Below, in pieces: positions 43,214-51,531 of a stretch of DNA of 64,000 nucleotides. Numbering within the stretch: the stretch's first letter is position 1; each line of letters begins with the position of its first letter. Position numbers and translations under genes: made by a program. A model generated the notes under the pieces. That model made no database searches, was not told the origin of the DNA, and worked only from the letters and a program-made list of their open reading frames with translations. Origin of the DNA: Bordetella genomosp. 9 (GTDB lineage: Bacteria; Pseudomonadota; Gammaproteobacteria; Burkholderiales; Burkholderiaceae_B); NCBI RefSeq assembly GCF_002119725.1, contig NZ_CP021109.1, forward strand, positions 3,844,001 through 3,908,000, given 5' to 3'.

Positions 43214-43948
43214 ATGCCGCGCAAGTCCGCCACGCCATCCCTTGCCGACCGCAATGCCGCCGAAGGCGGCGTCGCCGCTGTCGACCGCGCCCTGTCGGTG
43301 CTGAACGCCTTTTCCGCGAGCACGCCCGTGCTTGGCCTGGCCGAAATCGCGTCGCTCACCGAAATGCACAAAAGCACGGTGCTGCGCCTGCTCGCGTCGC
43401 TGGAGCATGCGTATCTGGTCCACCGCCAGGCCGACGGCCGCTATGCGCTGGGCGCCGGCATCGCGCGGCTGCATCAAATCTACGCGGCCTCGTTTTCGCT
43501 GGAATCGGTGGTCATGCCCGCCTTGCGCGAGCTGGTGGCGCAGACCAGGGAAAGCGCCGCGTTTCACGTCCGCCAGGGCGACCGGCGGCTATGCCTGCAT
43601 CGCGTGGATTCGCCGCGCCCCGTTCGCGACCATATCCGCGCCGGAGACTTGCTGCCCTTGAACCGCGGCGCCGGCGGGCGCGTTCTCACTGCATTCTCCG
43701 GCGCGCCGGGGCCCGTCTATGCCCGCATCCGCCGCGAGCAGGTCGCCGTTCTGGTGGGCGACCGCATCCCGGAAATCGCCGGCGTCGCCGCCCCTGTGTT
43801 CGGCCCAGGGGGCGAACTGATGGGCGCCTTGACGCTGACCATGCCCGCCGACCGCTTCGACGCGCATTACGATAAGCCGGTGATGCGCGCCGCGCGCAAG
43901 CTCACGGCTATGCTGGGCGGGGAATACCCCGCGGCGATGAAGGAGTGA
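43214..43948 (+). CDS. IclR-family transcriptional regulator
   Basis: 244 residues from ATG 43214. Winged helix: AVDRALSVLNAFSAST near 22, LAEIASLTEMHKSTVLRLLASLE near 43; the C-terminal effector domain has RESAAFHVRQGDRRLCLHRVDS near 115 and LPLNRGAGGRVLTAFSG near 150. An in-frame ATG at 43160 would add 18 residues and would start 7 bp after the dyad, so 43214 is preferred. The HD gene starts 5 bp after it. Confidence 0.9.
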   Translation: MPRKSATPSLADRNAAEGGVAAVDRALSVLNAFSASTPVLGLAEIASLTEMHKSTVLRLLASLEHAYLVHRQADGRYALGAGIARLHQIYAASFSLESVVMPALRELVAQTRESAAFHVRQGDRRLCLHRVDSPRPVRDHIRAGDLLPLNRGAGGRVLTAFSGAPGPVYARIRREQVAVLVGDRIPEIAGVAAPVFGPGGELMGALTLTMPADRFDAHYDKPVMRAARKLTAMLGGEYPAAMKE

Positions 43949-43953
43949 ATCGA

Positions 43954-44652
43954 ATGGCGCACATCGAACCCTTGCTCGTTGCATGGCGCCCCCGGTTGCG
44001 GCGCCTGGCCGCCGCGTATGCCGGCGCGGACGCGGCGCACGACATGAACCACCTGGAAAGAGTCTGGGCGAATGCCCGGCAGATCCTTGCATCGCACACC
44101 GATGCGAACCGCCTGGTCGTCATGGCGGCCTGCTACCTGCATGACCTGATCAATCTGCCGAAAAACCACCCGCAACGCCCCCAGGCTTCCGCGATGTCGG
44201 CGCGCGAAGCCGTCGTCCAATTGCAGAGACTGGCATTCCCGGGCGAATACCTGGACGAGGTCGCGCATGCAATCGAAGCCCACAGCCACTCCGCCGGCAT
44301 CCGGGCACGATCGATCGAAGCGAAGATCGTGCAGGACGCGGACCGCCTGGACGCCCTGGGCGCGGTCGGCCTGGCGCGGATGTTTCATATCGGCGGTCAA
44401 TTGAACCGGCCCCTGGCCCACGGCACCGACCCGCTGGCCGCGGAGCGCCCGCTCGACGACTCGCTTTACGCACTCGACCACATCGAGAAAAAGCTGTTGC
44501 GCCTGCCCGCTACCATGCAGACCGATACGGGGCGCAAGCTGGCCGCCGCTCGTGCGGAAACGCTCGTCGAATTCCGGGATCGTTTCGTCGCCGAATGGAT
44601 GGCACTCGGCGACGGCATCGCGGCGCCGGGCCATGACGGCTCGACCTCATAG
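43954..44652 (+). CDS. HD-domain phosphohydrolase-like protein
   Basis: 232 residues. HD superfamily metal ligands in order: HDMNHLERV near residue 29 (His), CYLHDLIN near 57 (His-Asp), HSHSAG near 112 and VQDADRLDALG near 126 (Asp). This arrangement matches the YedJ-like stand-alone HD hydrolases, with nucleotides or phosphomonoesters as likely substrates. AAGGAG overlaps the iclR stop and is eight bases before ATG 43954. Tight linkage to iclR is probably positional; the function is not known. Confidence 0.8.
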   Translation: MAHIEPLLVAWRPRLRRLAAAYAGADAAHDMNHLERVWANARQILASHTDANRLVVMAACYLHDLINLPKNHPQRPQASAMSAREAVVQLQRLAFPGEYLDEVAHAIEAHSHSAGIRARSIEAKIVQDADRLDALGAVGLARMFHIGGQLNRPLAHGTDPLAAERPLDDSLYALDHIEKKLLRLPATMQTDTGRKLAAARAETLVEFRDRFVAEWMALGDGIAAPGHDGSTS

Positions 44653-44762
44653 CGAAGCGGATACGGACATCACGCCGGGAACGCAGGCAGGATGCGACGC
44701 GCGATGAAGGAGGTGGGATGCGCCCGGTGCGATAAAGCCGGACCTTGAGCCATATGCCCTGA

Positions 44763-44796
44763 AAACAAAAATGGCCTGGCGCCTGCGCCAAGCCAT
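44763..44796 (-). terminator. Rho-independent terminator of the tRNA-Val gene
   Basis: Arms 44771-44782 and 44785-44796 pair at all but one position (ATGGC, one mismatch, TGGCGC) and, read on the - strand, are followed by TTTTTG. It begins 18 bp beyond the encoded CCA end of the tRNA. Confidence 0.88.
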
Positions 44797-44813
44797 TGGT
44801 CTCTACGGGAATC

Positions 44814-44888
44814 TGGTGGGCGGTACTGGGTTCGAACCAGTGACCCCTGCCGTGTGAAGGCAGTGCTCTACCACTGAGCTAACCGCCC
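44814..44888 (-). tRNA. tRNA-Val, anticodon CAC
   Basis: 75 bases with encoded CCA. Acceptor GGGCGGT pairs with ACCGCCC; the D-arm has AGCTC-AGTGGTA-GAGC; the anticodon stem CTGCC/GGCAG holds loop TTCACAC (anticodon CAC, reading GTG valine codons); the T-arm is ACTGG-TTCGAAC-CCAGT. All four stems form fully. It is a single gene with its own terminator. Confidence 0.96.
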
Positions 44889-44965
44889 AAGAGAGACAGC
44901 GATTCTAGCACGCAGTTTTGGCCGAATGCAAACCGCCGGATTGGGGCCGCGCACGAACCGGCCTT

Positions 44966-45086
44966 GAACGTTCAGACCGAGACGCTGAAACCGCTCAGAC
45001 TTGGACGCTCAGACTTGAACGCTCAGAACCGAACGCTCAGCCCGAAACGCTCAGGCCCGAACGCTCAGACCCAAGGACTCAGGCCG
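44966..45086. repeat. 14-bp tandem repeat array between tRNA-Val and dnaQ
   Basis: CTCAG recurs at 44994, 45008, 45022, 45036, 45050, 45064 and 45078, exactly 14 bp apart; two more degenerate units at 44966 and 44980 precede them, the second cut short by 5 bp. The unit is close to GAACGCTCAGACCC, with the last four bases variable. The rightmost unit contains the dnaQ stop codon (45079-45081), so the array runs from the gene end into the spacer. Confidence 0.88.
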
Positions 45087-45816
45087 CTTCCGCGATCGGC
45101 TGCGGCGCGGGATCCCATTGACGCCACAGGCAGGCGCCCCCGGCCGATTTGTCCAACTCGCTCAGATAAGCCTGGTGTTCGGCCAGTTCTTCCTCGCTGG
45201 CGCGGATCACCGGCAACGCCGATGCATCGTAGCGCGCCAGTTGTACGCCGGAGGTCAGCGCATTGCCATCGGACTCGTCCAGGTCGATCAACAGCGCGTC
45301 CTGGCCGCGTGTCATCGCCAGCCACACCTCGCCAAGCAGGCGCGCATCCAGCAAGGCGCCGTGCAGCGTGCGGTGCGCGTTCGATATACCGTAGCGCTCG
45401 CACAGCGCGTCCAGCGAATTGCGCTTGCCCGGATGCAGTTCGCGCGCATGCAGCAGCGAATCGGTGATCGTGGCGCAGAACTCGTGCATGGCGGGGCGGC
45501 CAAGCCGCGCCAGTTCGGCGTTCAGGAACTTCGTATCGAACGCGGCGTTGTGGATGATGATTTCCGCGCCTTCGAGGAAGCGGATGAGATCGTCCGCGAT
45601 GTCCTCGAAGCGCGGCTTGTCGGAAAGGAATTCCGTGGTCAGGCCGTGCACCGCCAGCGCTTCGGGATCGCTGTCCCGGTCGGGGTTCAGGTACACGTGC
45701 ATCGTGTTGCCCGTGACCATGCGATTGACGATTTCGAGACAGCCGATTTCGACGATACGGTGCCCCTGTGCGGGGTCCAGGCCGGTGGTTTCGGTGTCGA
45801 GGATGATCTGGCGCAT
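45079..45816 (-). CDS. dnaQ: DNA polymerase III epsilon subunit (3'-5' proofreading exonuclease)
   Basis: 245 residues. Exo I ILDTETTGLDP at residues 5-15, Exo II IIHNAAFDTKFLNAEL near 88 and Exo III HRTLHGALLDARLLGEVW near 148 supply the acidic metal ligands and the catalytic His. The C-terminal tail beyond 190 would bind the polymerase alpha subunit. It is the third gene of a leftward methyltransferase-rnhA-dnaQ set; rnhA-dnaQ adjacency is common in proteobacteria. The stop codon lies inside a 14-bp tandem repeat. Confidence 0.96.
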   Translation of the reverse strand: MRQIILDTETTGLDPAQGHRIVEIGCLEIVNRMVTGNTMHVYLNPDRDSDPEALAVHGLTTEFLSDKPRFEDIADDLIRFLEGAEIIIHNAAFDTKFLNAELARLGRPAMHEFCATITDSLLHARELHPGKRNSLDALCERYGISNAHRTLHGALLDARLLGEVWLAMTRGQDALLIDLDESDGNALTSGVQLARYDASALPVIRASEEELAEHQAYLSELDKSAGGACLWRQWDPAPQPIAEAA

Positions 45817-45906
45817 GAGTGACGCAATGGGAAGCGAAGACAGGACAACGGGCGTTAGTGTACCCGCCTCAAATTTCTTGCAAACCCCGCCCCGCCGCGG
45901 ACACGA

Positions 45907-46422
45907 TCAGGCCCCGCGCGCCCGCCGCGCTTCTTCCACGCCAAGGTTCGCCAACTGGTCCGCCCGCTCGTTGCCCGGGTCGCCGGCATGCCCGCGCACC
46001 CAGCGCCATGAGACGCGATGCCGCGCGACCTGCTCGTCCAGCATCCGCCAAAGATCGCCGTTCTTCACCGGTTTCTTGTCGGCCGTGATCCAGCCGCGCC
46101 GTTTCCAGTTCGGCAGCCATTCGGTCATGCCTTTCATGACGTATTGCGAGTCGGTGTGTATGGTCACTGTGCACGCCCGCTTCAGGGCCGTCAGGCCCTG
46201 AATGACGGCCATCAGCTCCATGCGGTTGTTCGTCGTTTCACGCTCGCCGCCGTGCAGGGTCTTTTCGTGGGGGCCGGAACGCATCAGTACGCCCCAGCCG
46301 CCGGGGCCGGGATTGCCCTTGCAGGCGCCGTCGGTCCATAGCTCCACCGCTTCCAGCTCCGGCCTGGCCGCCGTTGCCCCTTCCGCCCGCGCGCCCGTAT
46401 CCGTCACACTACCCACCTTCAT
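45907..46422 (-). CDS. rnhA: Ribonuclease HI
   Basis: 171 residues. It removes RNA from RNA-DNA hybrids. Catalytic residues are in [17 protein letters not shown] (Asp) near 29, [10 protein letters not shown] (Glu) near 66, [11 protein letters not shown] (Asp) near 89 and NERADQLAN (Asp) near 153. A 25-residue N-terminal lead precedes the core; the spacing to the ATG at 46422, preceded by AGGGAGTGCA, supports this start. 90 bp separate it from dnaQ. Confidence 0.95.
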   Translation of the reverse strand: MKVGSVTDTGARAEGATAARPELEAVELWTDGACKGNPGPGGWGVLMRSGPHEKTLHGGERETTNNRMELMAVIQGLTALKRACTVTIHTDSQYVMKGMTEWLPNWKRRGWITADKKPVKNGDLWRMLDEQVARHRVSWRWVRGHAGDPGNERADQLANLGVEEARRARGA

Positions 46423-46500
46423 TGCACTCCCTGCACTACGTTCACATCTGTACGCCGCATTGCCGGTTGAATGCGCAATGCGGCTCGATTGGCCAACCGC

Positions 46501-47265
46501 TCAGGCCGGCCCGGATCGGCGATTCGCCACCACCGACGCCGCGGCGGCAGGCTTGCGCTTCTGTTTCCACGCCGGACCGATCAAGCGCATGCCGGCCACG
46601 CGCTTGACGGCGGACACCATATAGACGGCGCCGCACACGGCCCACCAGCGGTCCCCCGCTTTTTCCATGAAGCGCCAGCGCTGCAGCCAGATATCGGTGC
46701 GGCACGCCGGCGCGTAGCAGCCGAAACGGCCGCGATCCACCTCGAAAGACAGCAGTTTGAGCCAGTCCTTCACGCGCGCCAGCGACACTTGCGCCGACGG
46801 CGCGTGCGGCAGCCACGGCTCCATGCCGGGAAGCCGGTTGCGGGCGCCCCACAGGCTCCAAGGATTGAAACCGGAAATCACGACGCGGCCTTCGGGCATC
46901 AGCACCCGCTCCACCTCGCGCAGCACGTCGTGCGGCGCGTCGGTGCACTCGAAGGCATGGGGCAGCACCAGCAGATCCACGCTTTGCGATGCGAAGGGCA
47001 GCGCGCGCGGATCGGCCAGCGCGCAGGCCTGCCAGCGCGCCGCGACGTCGCGCTCGGGCATGATGGTGCCGACGTACGCCTTGAACGGCATGCGGTTCGC
47101 GCGAAGCAGGTCGAGCTCGGCCAGCCCCACCTGCAGCGCGTGGTAGCCGAACACGTCGGCCACCACCGCGTCGAACTGCGACTGCTCCCAGCGCAGCACA
47201 TACTGACCCGGTGGCGTCTGAAACCATTCCGCGAGTTCTACAATCGGCGCACTTTCTTCTGCCAC
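46501..47265 (-). CDS. Class I SAM-dependent methyltransferase
   Basis: 254 residues. A methyltransferase-11-like core is seen at ALPFASQSVDLLVLPHAFECTDAPHDVLREVERVLMPEGRVVISGF-type sequence between residues 90 and 135, but the usual glycine-rich motif I is weak (LQVGLAELDLLRAN). This is the conserved methyltransferase that sits between gloB and rnhA in many betaproteobacteria. It is divergent from gloB with only 13 bp between start codons, so both promoters must lie inside the opposite gene or be very compact. Substrate unknown. Confidence 0.83.
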   Translation of the reverse strand: MAEESAPIVELAEWFQTPPGQYVLRWEQSQFDAVVADVFGYHALQVGLAELDLLRANRMPFKAYVGTIMPERDVAARWQACALADPRALPFASQSVDLLVLPHAFECTDAPHDVLREVERVLMPEGRVVISGFNPWSLWGARNRLPGMEPWLPHAPSAQVSLARVKDWLKLLSFEVDRGRFGCYAPACRTDIWLQRWRFMEKAGDRWWAVCGAVYMVSAVKRVAGMRLIGPAWKQKRKPAAAASVVANRRSGPA

Positions 47266-47278
47266 GCTATGGGTTCCT

Positions 47279-48097
47279 ATGATGATGCATGCCCCTTCCG
47301 CCCCCGCGGGCGTCGGCGCTCCCCTGTTGCCGCTGCCGGCCTTCTCCGATAACTACATTTGGCTGCTGCAGCGCCAGGGCATGGCCGCCGTGGTGGATCC
47401 CGGCGAAGCCGAACCGGTATTGCGCGCGTTGCGCGATGGCGGCTTGCAATTGCGCGCCATTCTACTCACGCATCACCACAACGACCATGTCGGAGGCGTG
47501 CTTGAATTGTCGCGCGCCACGGGGGCGGTCGTATATGGCCCGGCGGGAGAAACGCTGCCGCGCTGCGACTTTCCGTTGAAGGAAGGGGACCGCGTCAGCC
47601 TCGCCGAGCTGGAGGTGGACATGGGCGTACTGGACGTTCCCGGCCACACCGCGGGCCACATCGCCTATTTCGGGCGCGCGGCGGGCGTCGAACCCGTGCT
47701 CTTCTGCGGCGACACGCTGTTCGCGGGCGGCTGCGGCCGGCTCTTCGAAGGCACGCCGGAGCAGATGACGCACTCGCTCTCCAAATTCGTAACATTACCG
47801 GCTGAAACACAAGTTTGCTGCGCACACGAGTACACTCTTGGCAACTTGCGCTGGGCACTGGCCGTTGAACCGGCCAACCGCACCCTGCAACAGTGGTACC
47901 AGCGGGCCCAGCGACTGCGCGAGCAAGGCCTTCCCACGCTTCCCTCGACCATCGGGCTGGAGCGGGAGACCAATCCGTTCCTGCGCACCCAGCAAGTTGA
48001 GATTGCCCAGATTGCCGCGCTCCATGCCGGGCGCTCCCTGACTTCGCCAGCCGAAGTATTTGCCGTACTTCGCGAATGGAAAAACAACTTCAAGTGA
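47279..48097 (+). CDS. gloB: Hydroxyacylglutathione hydrolase (glyoxalase II)
   Basis: 272 residues. It hydrolyses S-lactoylglutathione, the second step of methylglyoxal removal. Metal ligands: THHHNDHVGG near 61, VPGHTAGH near 120, FCGDTLFAGGCGRLFEG near 143 and AHEYT near 183; the C-terminal glutathione-binding region ends in REWKNNFK. Three ATG codons in a row start the gene; the first, 47279, is used. mltD starts 7 bp downstream. Confidence 0.95.
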   Translation: MMMHAPSAPAGVGAPLLPLPAFSDNYIWLLQRQGMAAVVDPGEAEPVLRALRDGGLQLRAILLTHHHNDHVGGVLELSRATGAVVYGPAGETLPRCDFPLKEGDRVSLAELEVDMGVLDVPGHTAGHIAYFGRAAGVEPVLFCGDTLFAGGCGRLFEGTPEQMTHSLSKFVTLPAETQVCCAHEYTLGNLRWALAVEPANRTLQQWYQRAQRLREQGLPTLPSTIGLERETNPFLRTQQVEIAQIAALHAGRSLTSPAEVFAVLREWKNNFK

Positions 48098-48104
48098 CCC
48101 ATCG

Positions 48105-49541
48105 ATGAAATTGTTCCGACTGATCTTTCCCCTGCTGCTGGCGGTACTCGCCGGATGCGCGGGAACGACGCACAAGCAGGCAACAGCGCTCAAAGACGAC
48201 ACTCTCAATCTCGACACCCAGCAACCCGGCTACCCGACCCGCTACGTCGCCACGGTCACGTCGCGCACCATCGACCTGACCCACCCGCCCCGCGACGTCT
48301 GGGACCGCATCCGCCGCGGGTTCGCCATCCCCAACCTGCATAGTCCGCTGGTCGATCAATGGACCGAGTACTACGCGTCGCATCCGGAAGCGGTGCAGCG
48401 CATGGCGGAACGGGCGGGCAAATACCTGTTCTTCATCACCGAGGAAATCAACCAGCGCGGCATGCCCACCGAGCTGGCCCTGCTTCCCTTCGTCGAAAGC
48501 GCCTACAACCCCACGGCATTGTCGCGCGCGCAGGCATCCGGCCTGTGGCAGTTCATCCCCACAACCGGCCAGCATTTCAACCTGAAGCAGGACTGGTGGC
48601 GCGACGAGCGGCGCGACCCGATTGCGTCGACCAATGCGGCGCTCGACTACCTGGAATCGCTTTTCGAGATGCAGGGCGACTGGTACCTGGCCCTGGCCTC
48701 GTACAACTGGGGCGAGGGCGCCGTGCAGCGCGCCATGGCGAAGAACGAGGCGGCGGGGCTGCCGACGGACTACATGTCCCTGCAGCTTCCCGAGGAAACG
48801 CGCAACTATGTGCCCAAGCTGCAGGCGATCAAGAACATCATCGCCAACCCGTCCAGGTATGCCGTGGTGCTGCCGCCGGTGAACAATGCGCCCTACTTCG
48901 CGACGGTGCAGAAGAACCGCGACATCGATATCGAAGTCGCCGCGCGCCTGGCGGAAATGCCGGTGGACGAATTCAAGGCCCTGAACCCTTCGTTCAACCG
49001 GCCCGTCATCCGCGGCCAGCATGCCACCATGATCCTGCCCGCCGACCGTGTCGCCATCTTCAATGCGAACATGGAGAACTACAAGGGGCAGCTGTCCAAC
49101 TGGCAGGTGTACCAGCCGCAGCGCGGCGACTCCTACGCCGCGATCGCCAAGCGGTTCGGCATCTCGGAGAGCACGCTGCGCAATCTCAACGACATCCCGC
49201 AGCGGCAGAAGCGCGTGGCGCTGGGACAGCACCTCCTGGTTCCGGCCCGCGGCGGCGTGCAGGTCGCATCGCTGAACAACGCCGGGGCGGGATCGGATGA
49301 CGAACCGCCGGCGCGTTCCGGCTCGGTGCGCAGCGCCACGGCGCATATGGCATCCGTCAAGGTGAACGGCGCGCGGCCCAATGTACGCCAGCACAAGGTT
49401 CGCTCCGGCGACACGCTGTTCTCCCTGGCGCGGCAATACAGCACGACTGTCGAAGCGCTGCGGGCGCTCAACAACCTGAAGGGCAACAACCTGAAGGTGG
49501 GCAGCGTGCTGCGCGTTCCGGGAACCAGCGTCCGCGGGTAA
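48105..49541 (+). CDS. mltD: Membrane-bound lytic murein transglycosylase D
   Basis: 478 residues. Lipoprotein signal with lipobox LLLAVLAGC ending at Cys 18. The SLT domain follows: PFVESAYNPTALSRAQASGLWQFIP near residue 127 in parts, with Glu the catalytic acid, and ASYNWGEGAVQRAM near 198. Two LysM domains occupy the C-terminus (WQVYQPQRGDSYAAIAKRFGIS near 330 and KVRSGDTLFSLARQYSTTVEALR near 430). It cleaves peptidoglycan to anhydromuropeptides. It lies 7 bp after gloB, so both are probably co-transcribed. Confidence 0.95.
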   Translation: MKLFRLIFPLLLAVLAGCAGTTHKQATALKDDTLNLDTQQPGYPTRYVATVTSRTIDLTHPPRDVWDRIRRGFAIPNLHSPLVDQWTEYYASHPEAVQRMAERAGKYLFFITEEINQRGMPTELALLPFVESAYNPTALSRAQASGLWQFIPTTGQHFNLKQDWWRDERRDPIASTNAALDYLESLFEMQGDWYLALASYNWGEGAVQRAMAKNEAAGLPTDYMSLQLPEETRNYVPKLQAIKNIIANPSRYAVVLPPVNNAPYFATVQKNRDIDIEVAARLAEMPVDEFKALNPSFNRPVIRGQHATMILPADRVAIFNANMENYKGQLSNWQVYQPQRGDSYAAIAKRFGISESTLRNLNDIPQRQKRVALGQHLLVPARGGVQVASLNNAGAGSDDEPPARSGSVRSATAHMASVKVNGARPNVRQHKVRSGDTLFSLARQYSTTVEALRALNNLKGNNLKVGSVLRVPGTSVRG

Positions 49542-49609
49542 GCCGGCCAGGCAGGGCCGGCCAATCGCCGGCGCCTTGCCCGTCCGTACGCGGCAGACCG
49601 TTTGCAATT

Positions 49610-49625
49610 CCGGCGCGCGCGCCGG
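49610..49625. repeat. Perfect 16-bp GC palindrome upstream of fabI
   Basis: CCGGCGCG followed by its reverse complement CGCGCCGG, 48 bp before the fabI start codon, in the 132-bp mltD-fabI spacer. It may act as part of a transcript end for mltD or as a protein site; no T-tract follows. Confidence 0.5.
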
Positions 49626-49673
49626 CGATCCCCTAAAATAGCCCCTTTTCTGGACGCATCAAGGGATCGACAC

Positions 49674-50456
49674 ATGGGCTTTCTTGCCGGCAAACGCATT
49701 CTCATCACGGGCGTACTGTCCAATCGCTCCATCGCGTACGGCATCGCGCGCGCGTGCCATCGCGAAGGCGCGGAACTGGCCTTCACTTACGTCGGCGACC
49801 GGTTCAAGGACCGCATCACCGAATTCGCGGGCGAGTTCGGCAGCGATATCGTGCTGCCCTGCGATGTGTCGGACGACGCGCAGATCGACGCCGCCTTTGC
49901 CCAGCTCGGACAGCGCTGGGACGGCCTGGATGGCCTGGTGCATTCCATCGGCTTCGCCCCGCGTGAAGCCATCGCCGGGGATTTCCTGGAAGGCCTGTCG
50001 CGTGAAGGCTTCCGCGTCGCCCACGATATTTCGGCCTACAGTTTCCCGGCCATGGCCAAGGCCGCCCTGCCGCTGATGAAAGGCCGCAACGCCTCGGTCC
50101 TGACCTTGACCTACCTGGGCGCCGAACGGGTGGTTCCCAACTACAACACCATGGGCCTGGCCAAGGCGTCGCTGGAAGCCAGCGTGCGCTATCTGGCGAC
50201 GGCCCTGGGTCCGTTGGGCATCCGGGCCAACGGCATCTCCGCCGGCCCCATCAAAACGCTGGCCGCAAGCGGCATCAAGGACTTCTCGTCCATCCTGAAG
50301 TTCGTCGAAGCCAATGCGCCGCTGCGCCGCAACGTGACCATCGACGATGTCGGCAATGTGGCCGCCTTCATGCTTTCGGAGCTGGCCAATGGCGTGACGG
50401 GTGAAATCACGCACGTCGATGCCGGCTTCTCCACCATCGTGCCCGGCATGGAATAA
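49674..50456 (+). CDS. fabI: Enoyl-[acyl-carrier-protein] reductase FabI
   Basis: 260 residues. It performs the last step of each fatty acid elongation round, using NADH. FabI-type atypical SDR features: [20 protein letters not shown] at residues 6-25, HSIGFAP near 90 (with the glycine that is changed in triclosan-resistant mutants of other species), and the Tyr-x6-Lys pair in YNTMGLAK near 156. ATG 49674 is chosen from family length; upstream GGGATCGAC is a modest ribosome-binding site. Convergent with the SBP of the nadC operon, 8 bp apart. Confidence 0.96.
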   Translation: MGFLAGKRILITGVLSNRSIAYGIARACHREGAELAFTYVGDRFKDRITEFAGEFGSDIVLPCDVSDDAQIDAAFAQLGQRWDGLDGLVHSIGFAPREAIAGDFLEGLSREGFRVAHDISAYSFPAMAKAALPLMKGRNASVLTLTYLGAERVVPNYNTMGLAKASLEASVRYLATALGPLGIRANGISAGPIKTLAASGIKDFSSILKFVEANAPLRRNVTIDDVGNVAAFMLSELANGVTGEITHVDAGFSTIVPGME

Positions 50457-50464
50457 AACCCGGG

Positions 50465-51520
50465 TCAGTCCGCCCGCAAGCCCATGCGGGCGGTCAGCGC
50501 CGCGAAGCGGTCGATATCCGCATCGATCAGTCGCTGGAATGCCTCCGGCGTACTGGCCGTCGGGCTGTAGCCGAGCTGCCGCAACGCATCCTGGGTTTCG
50601 GGCCGCTTCATGATCGCCGCCACCGCGGCATTCAAACGGCCCACGACGGGCGCGGGCGTGCCGGCCGGCGCCAGCAAACCGTGCCACTGATCCAGCGAGT
50701 AGCCCGGGTATCCCTGCTCGGCAACGGTCGGCACGTCGGGCATCAGCTCCGAACGCCGGGGCGAGGTCACCGCCAGCGCGCGCAACCTGCCCGCCGCCAG
50801 AAAAGGCGCCGCGCTGGATGCCGTAACGATGCCCATGTCCACCTGTCCGGACAGTACGTCGGTCAATGCCGGGCCGCAGCCTCGATACGGCACATGCTGC
50901 AGCGGGCGCTCGCTGGCGATGCGCAGCATTTCGCCGGCCAGATGCTGAGGGGTTCCGTTGCCGCAGGACGCATAGGCCGCGGGCTTGCCGTCCCGGCCCG
51001 CCGACGCCAGCGCATCGCTCAGATTTCGATACGGCGAGTGGGCGGCGGCCGCCACCACCGAAGGCACGAACGCGACGTTGACCACCGCCTTCAGGTCATG
51101 CCTGGGCGAGAACGGCAGATCGCGGAAGACCCCCGGATTGATGGCATACGAGCTGTTGACCATCAGCAGCGTATAACCGTCCGGCGCGGCCTGCGCCACT
51201 TCACGCGCGCCGATATTCCCGCTGGCGCCGGGGCGGTTTTCCACCACCACGGGCTGGCCCAGGTCCTGCTGCAAGGCAGCGCCCAGCTTGCGCGCCAGCA
51301 GGTCGGTGCCGCCGCCCGGCGGGAAGGTCACGATGATCGTGATCGGCCGCGATGGAAAATCCGCCGCGGTTTCGGCGGCGTGCGCGCCCGGCTTCGCGCT
51401 TTCGCGGGACTGGCCGCCGGCAGCGCCCAGCCCTGCGGCCAGCATCGCCGCCGCCAGCGACAGGACCAGTGCGCCGCGGCCGCGCATTTTCGCGCCGCGA
51501 TGTTTTTCACGACCGCCCAT
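50465..51520 (-). CDS. TTT/Bug-type periplasmic solute-binding protein downstream of nadC
   Basis: 351 residues. Signal peptide within the first 45 residues (RGALVLSLAAAMLAAGLGAA), then RPITIIVTFPPGGGTDLLARKLG near 52, ENRPGASGNIGAREV near 88, APDGYTLLMVNSSYA near 105, SCGNGTPQHLAGEML near 180 and LLAPAGTPAPVVGRLN near 285. The start may be 51520 or 51487. It begins 11 bp after nadC in the same direction, so it should be made from the NadQ-controlled transcript. That linkage makes a pyridine carboxylate such as quinolinate or nicotinate a reasonable ligand to test, though Bug proteins are often shuffled between operons. Confidence 0.85.
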   Translation of the reverse strand: MGGREKHRGAKMRGRGALVLSLAAAMLAAGLGAAGGQSRESAKPGAHAAETAADFPSRPITIIVTFPPGGGTDLLARKLGAALQQDLGQPVVVENRPGASGNIGAREVAQAAPDGYTLLMVNSSYAINPGVFRDLPFSPRHDLKAVVNVAFVPSVVAAAAHSPYRNLSDALASAGRDGKPAAYASCGNGTPQHLAGEMLRIASERPLQHVPYRGCGPALTDVLSGQVDMGIVTASSAAPFLAAGRLRALAVTSPRRSELMPDVPTVAEQGYPGYSLDQWHGLLAPAGTPAPVVGRLNAAVAAIMKRPETQDALRQLGYSPTASTPEAFQRLIDADIDRFAALTARMGLRAD

Positions 51521-51531
51521 CACGCGCCCCG

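Noticed and set aside
44814..44888. tRNA-Val as an integration site for a genomic island
   Set aside because: No integrase, no repeated tRNA 3' end and no shift in composition on either side.
44918..45121. A 67-codon + strand frame over the 14-bp repeats
   Set aside because: A 14-bp period shifts the frame at each unit, so the apparent peptide is a product of the repeat and has no ribosome-binding site.
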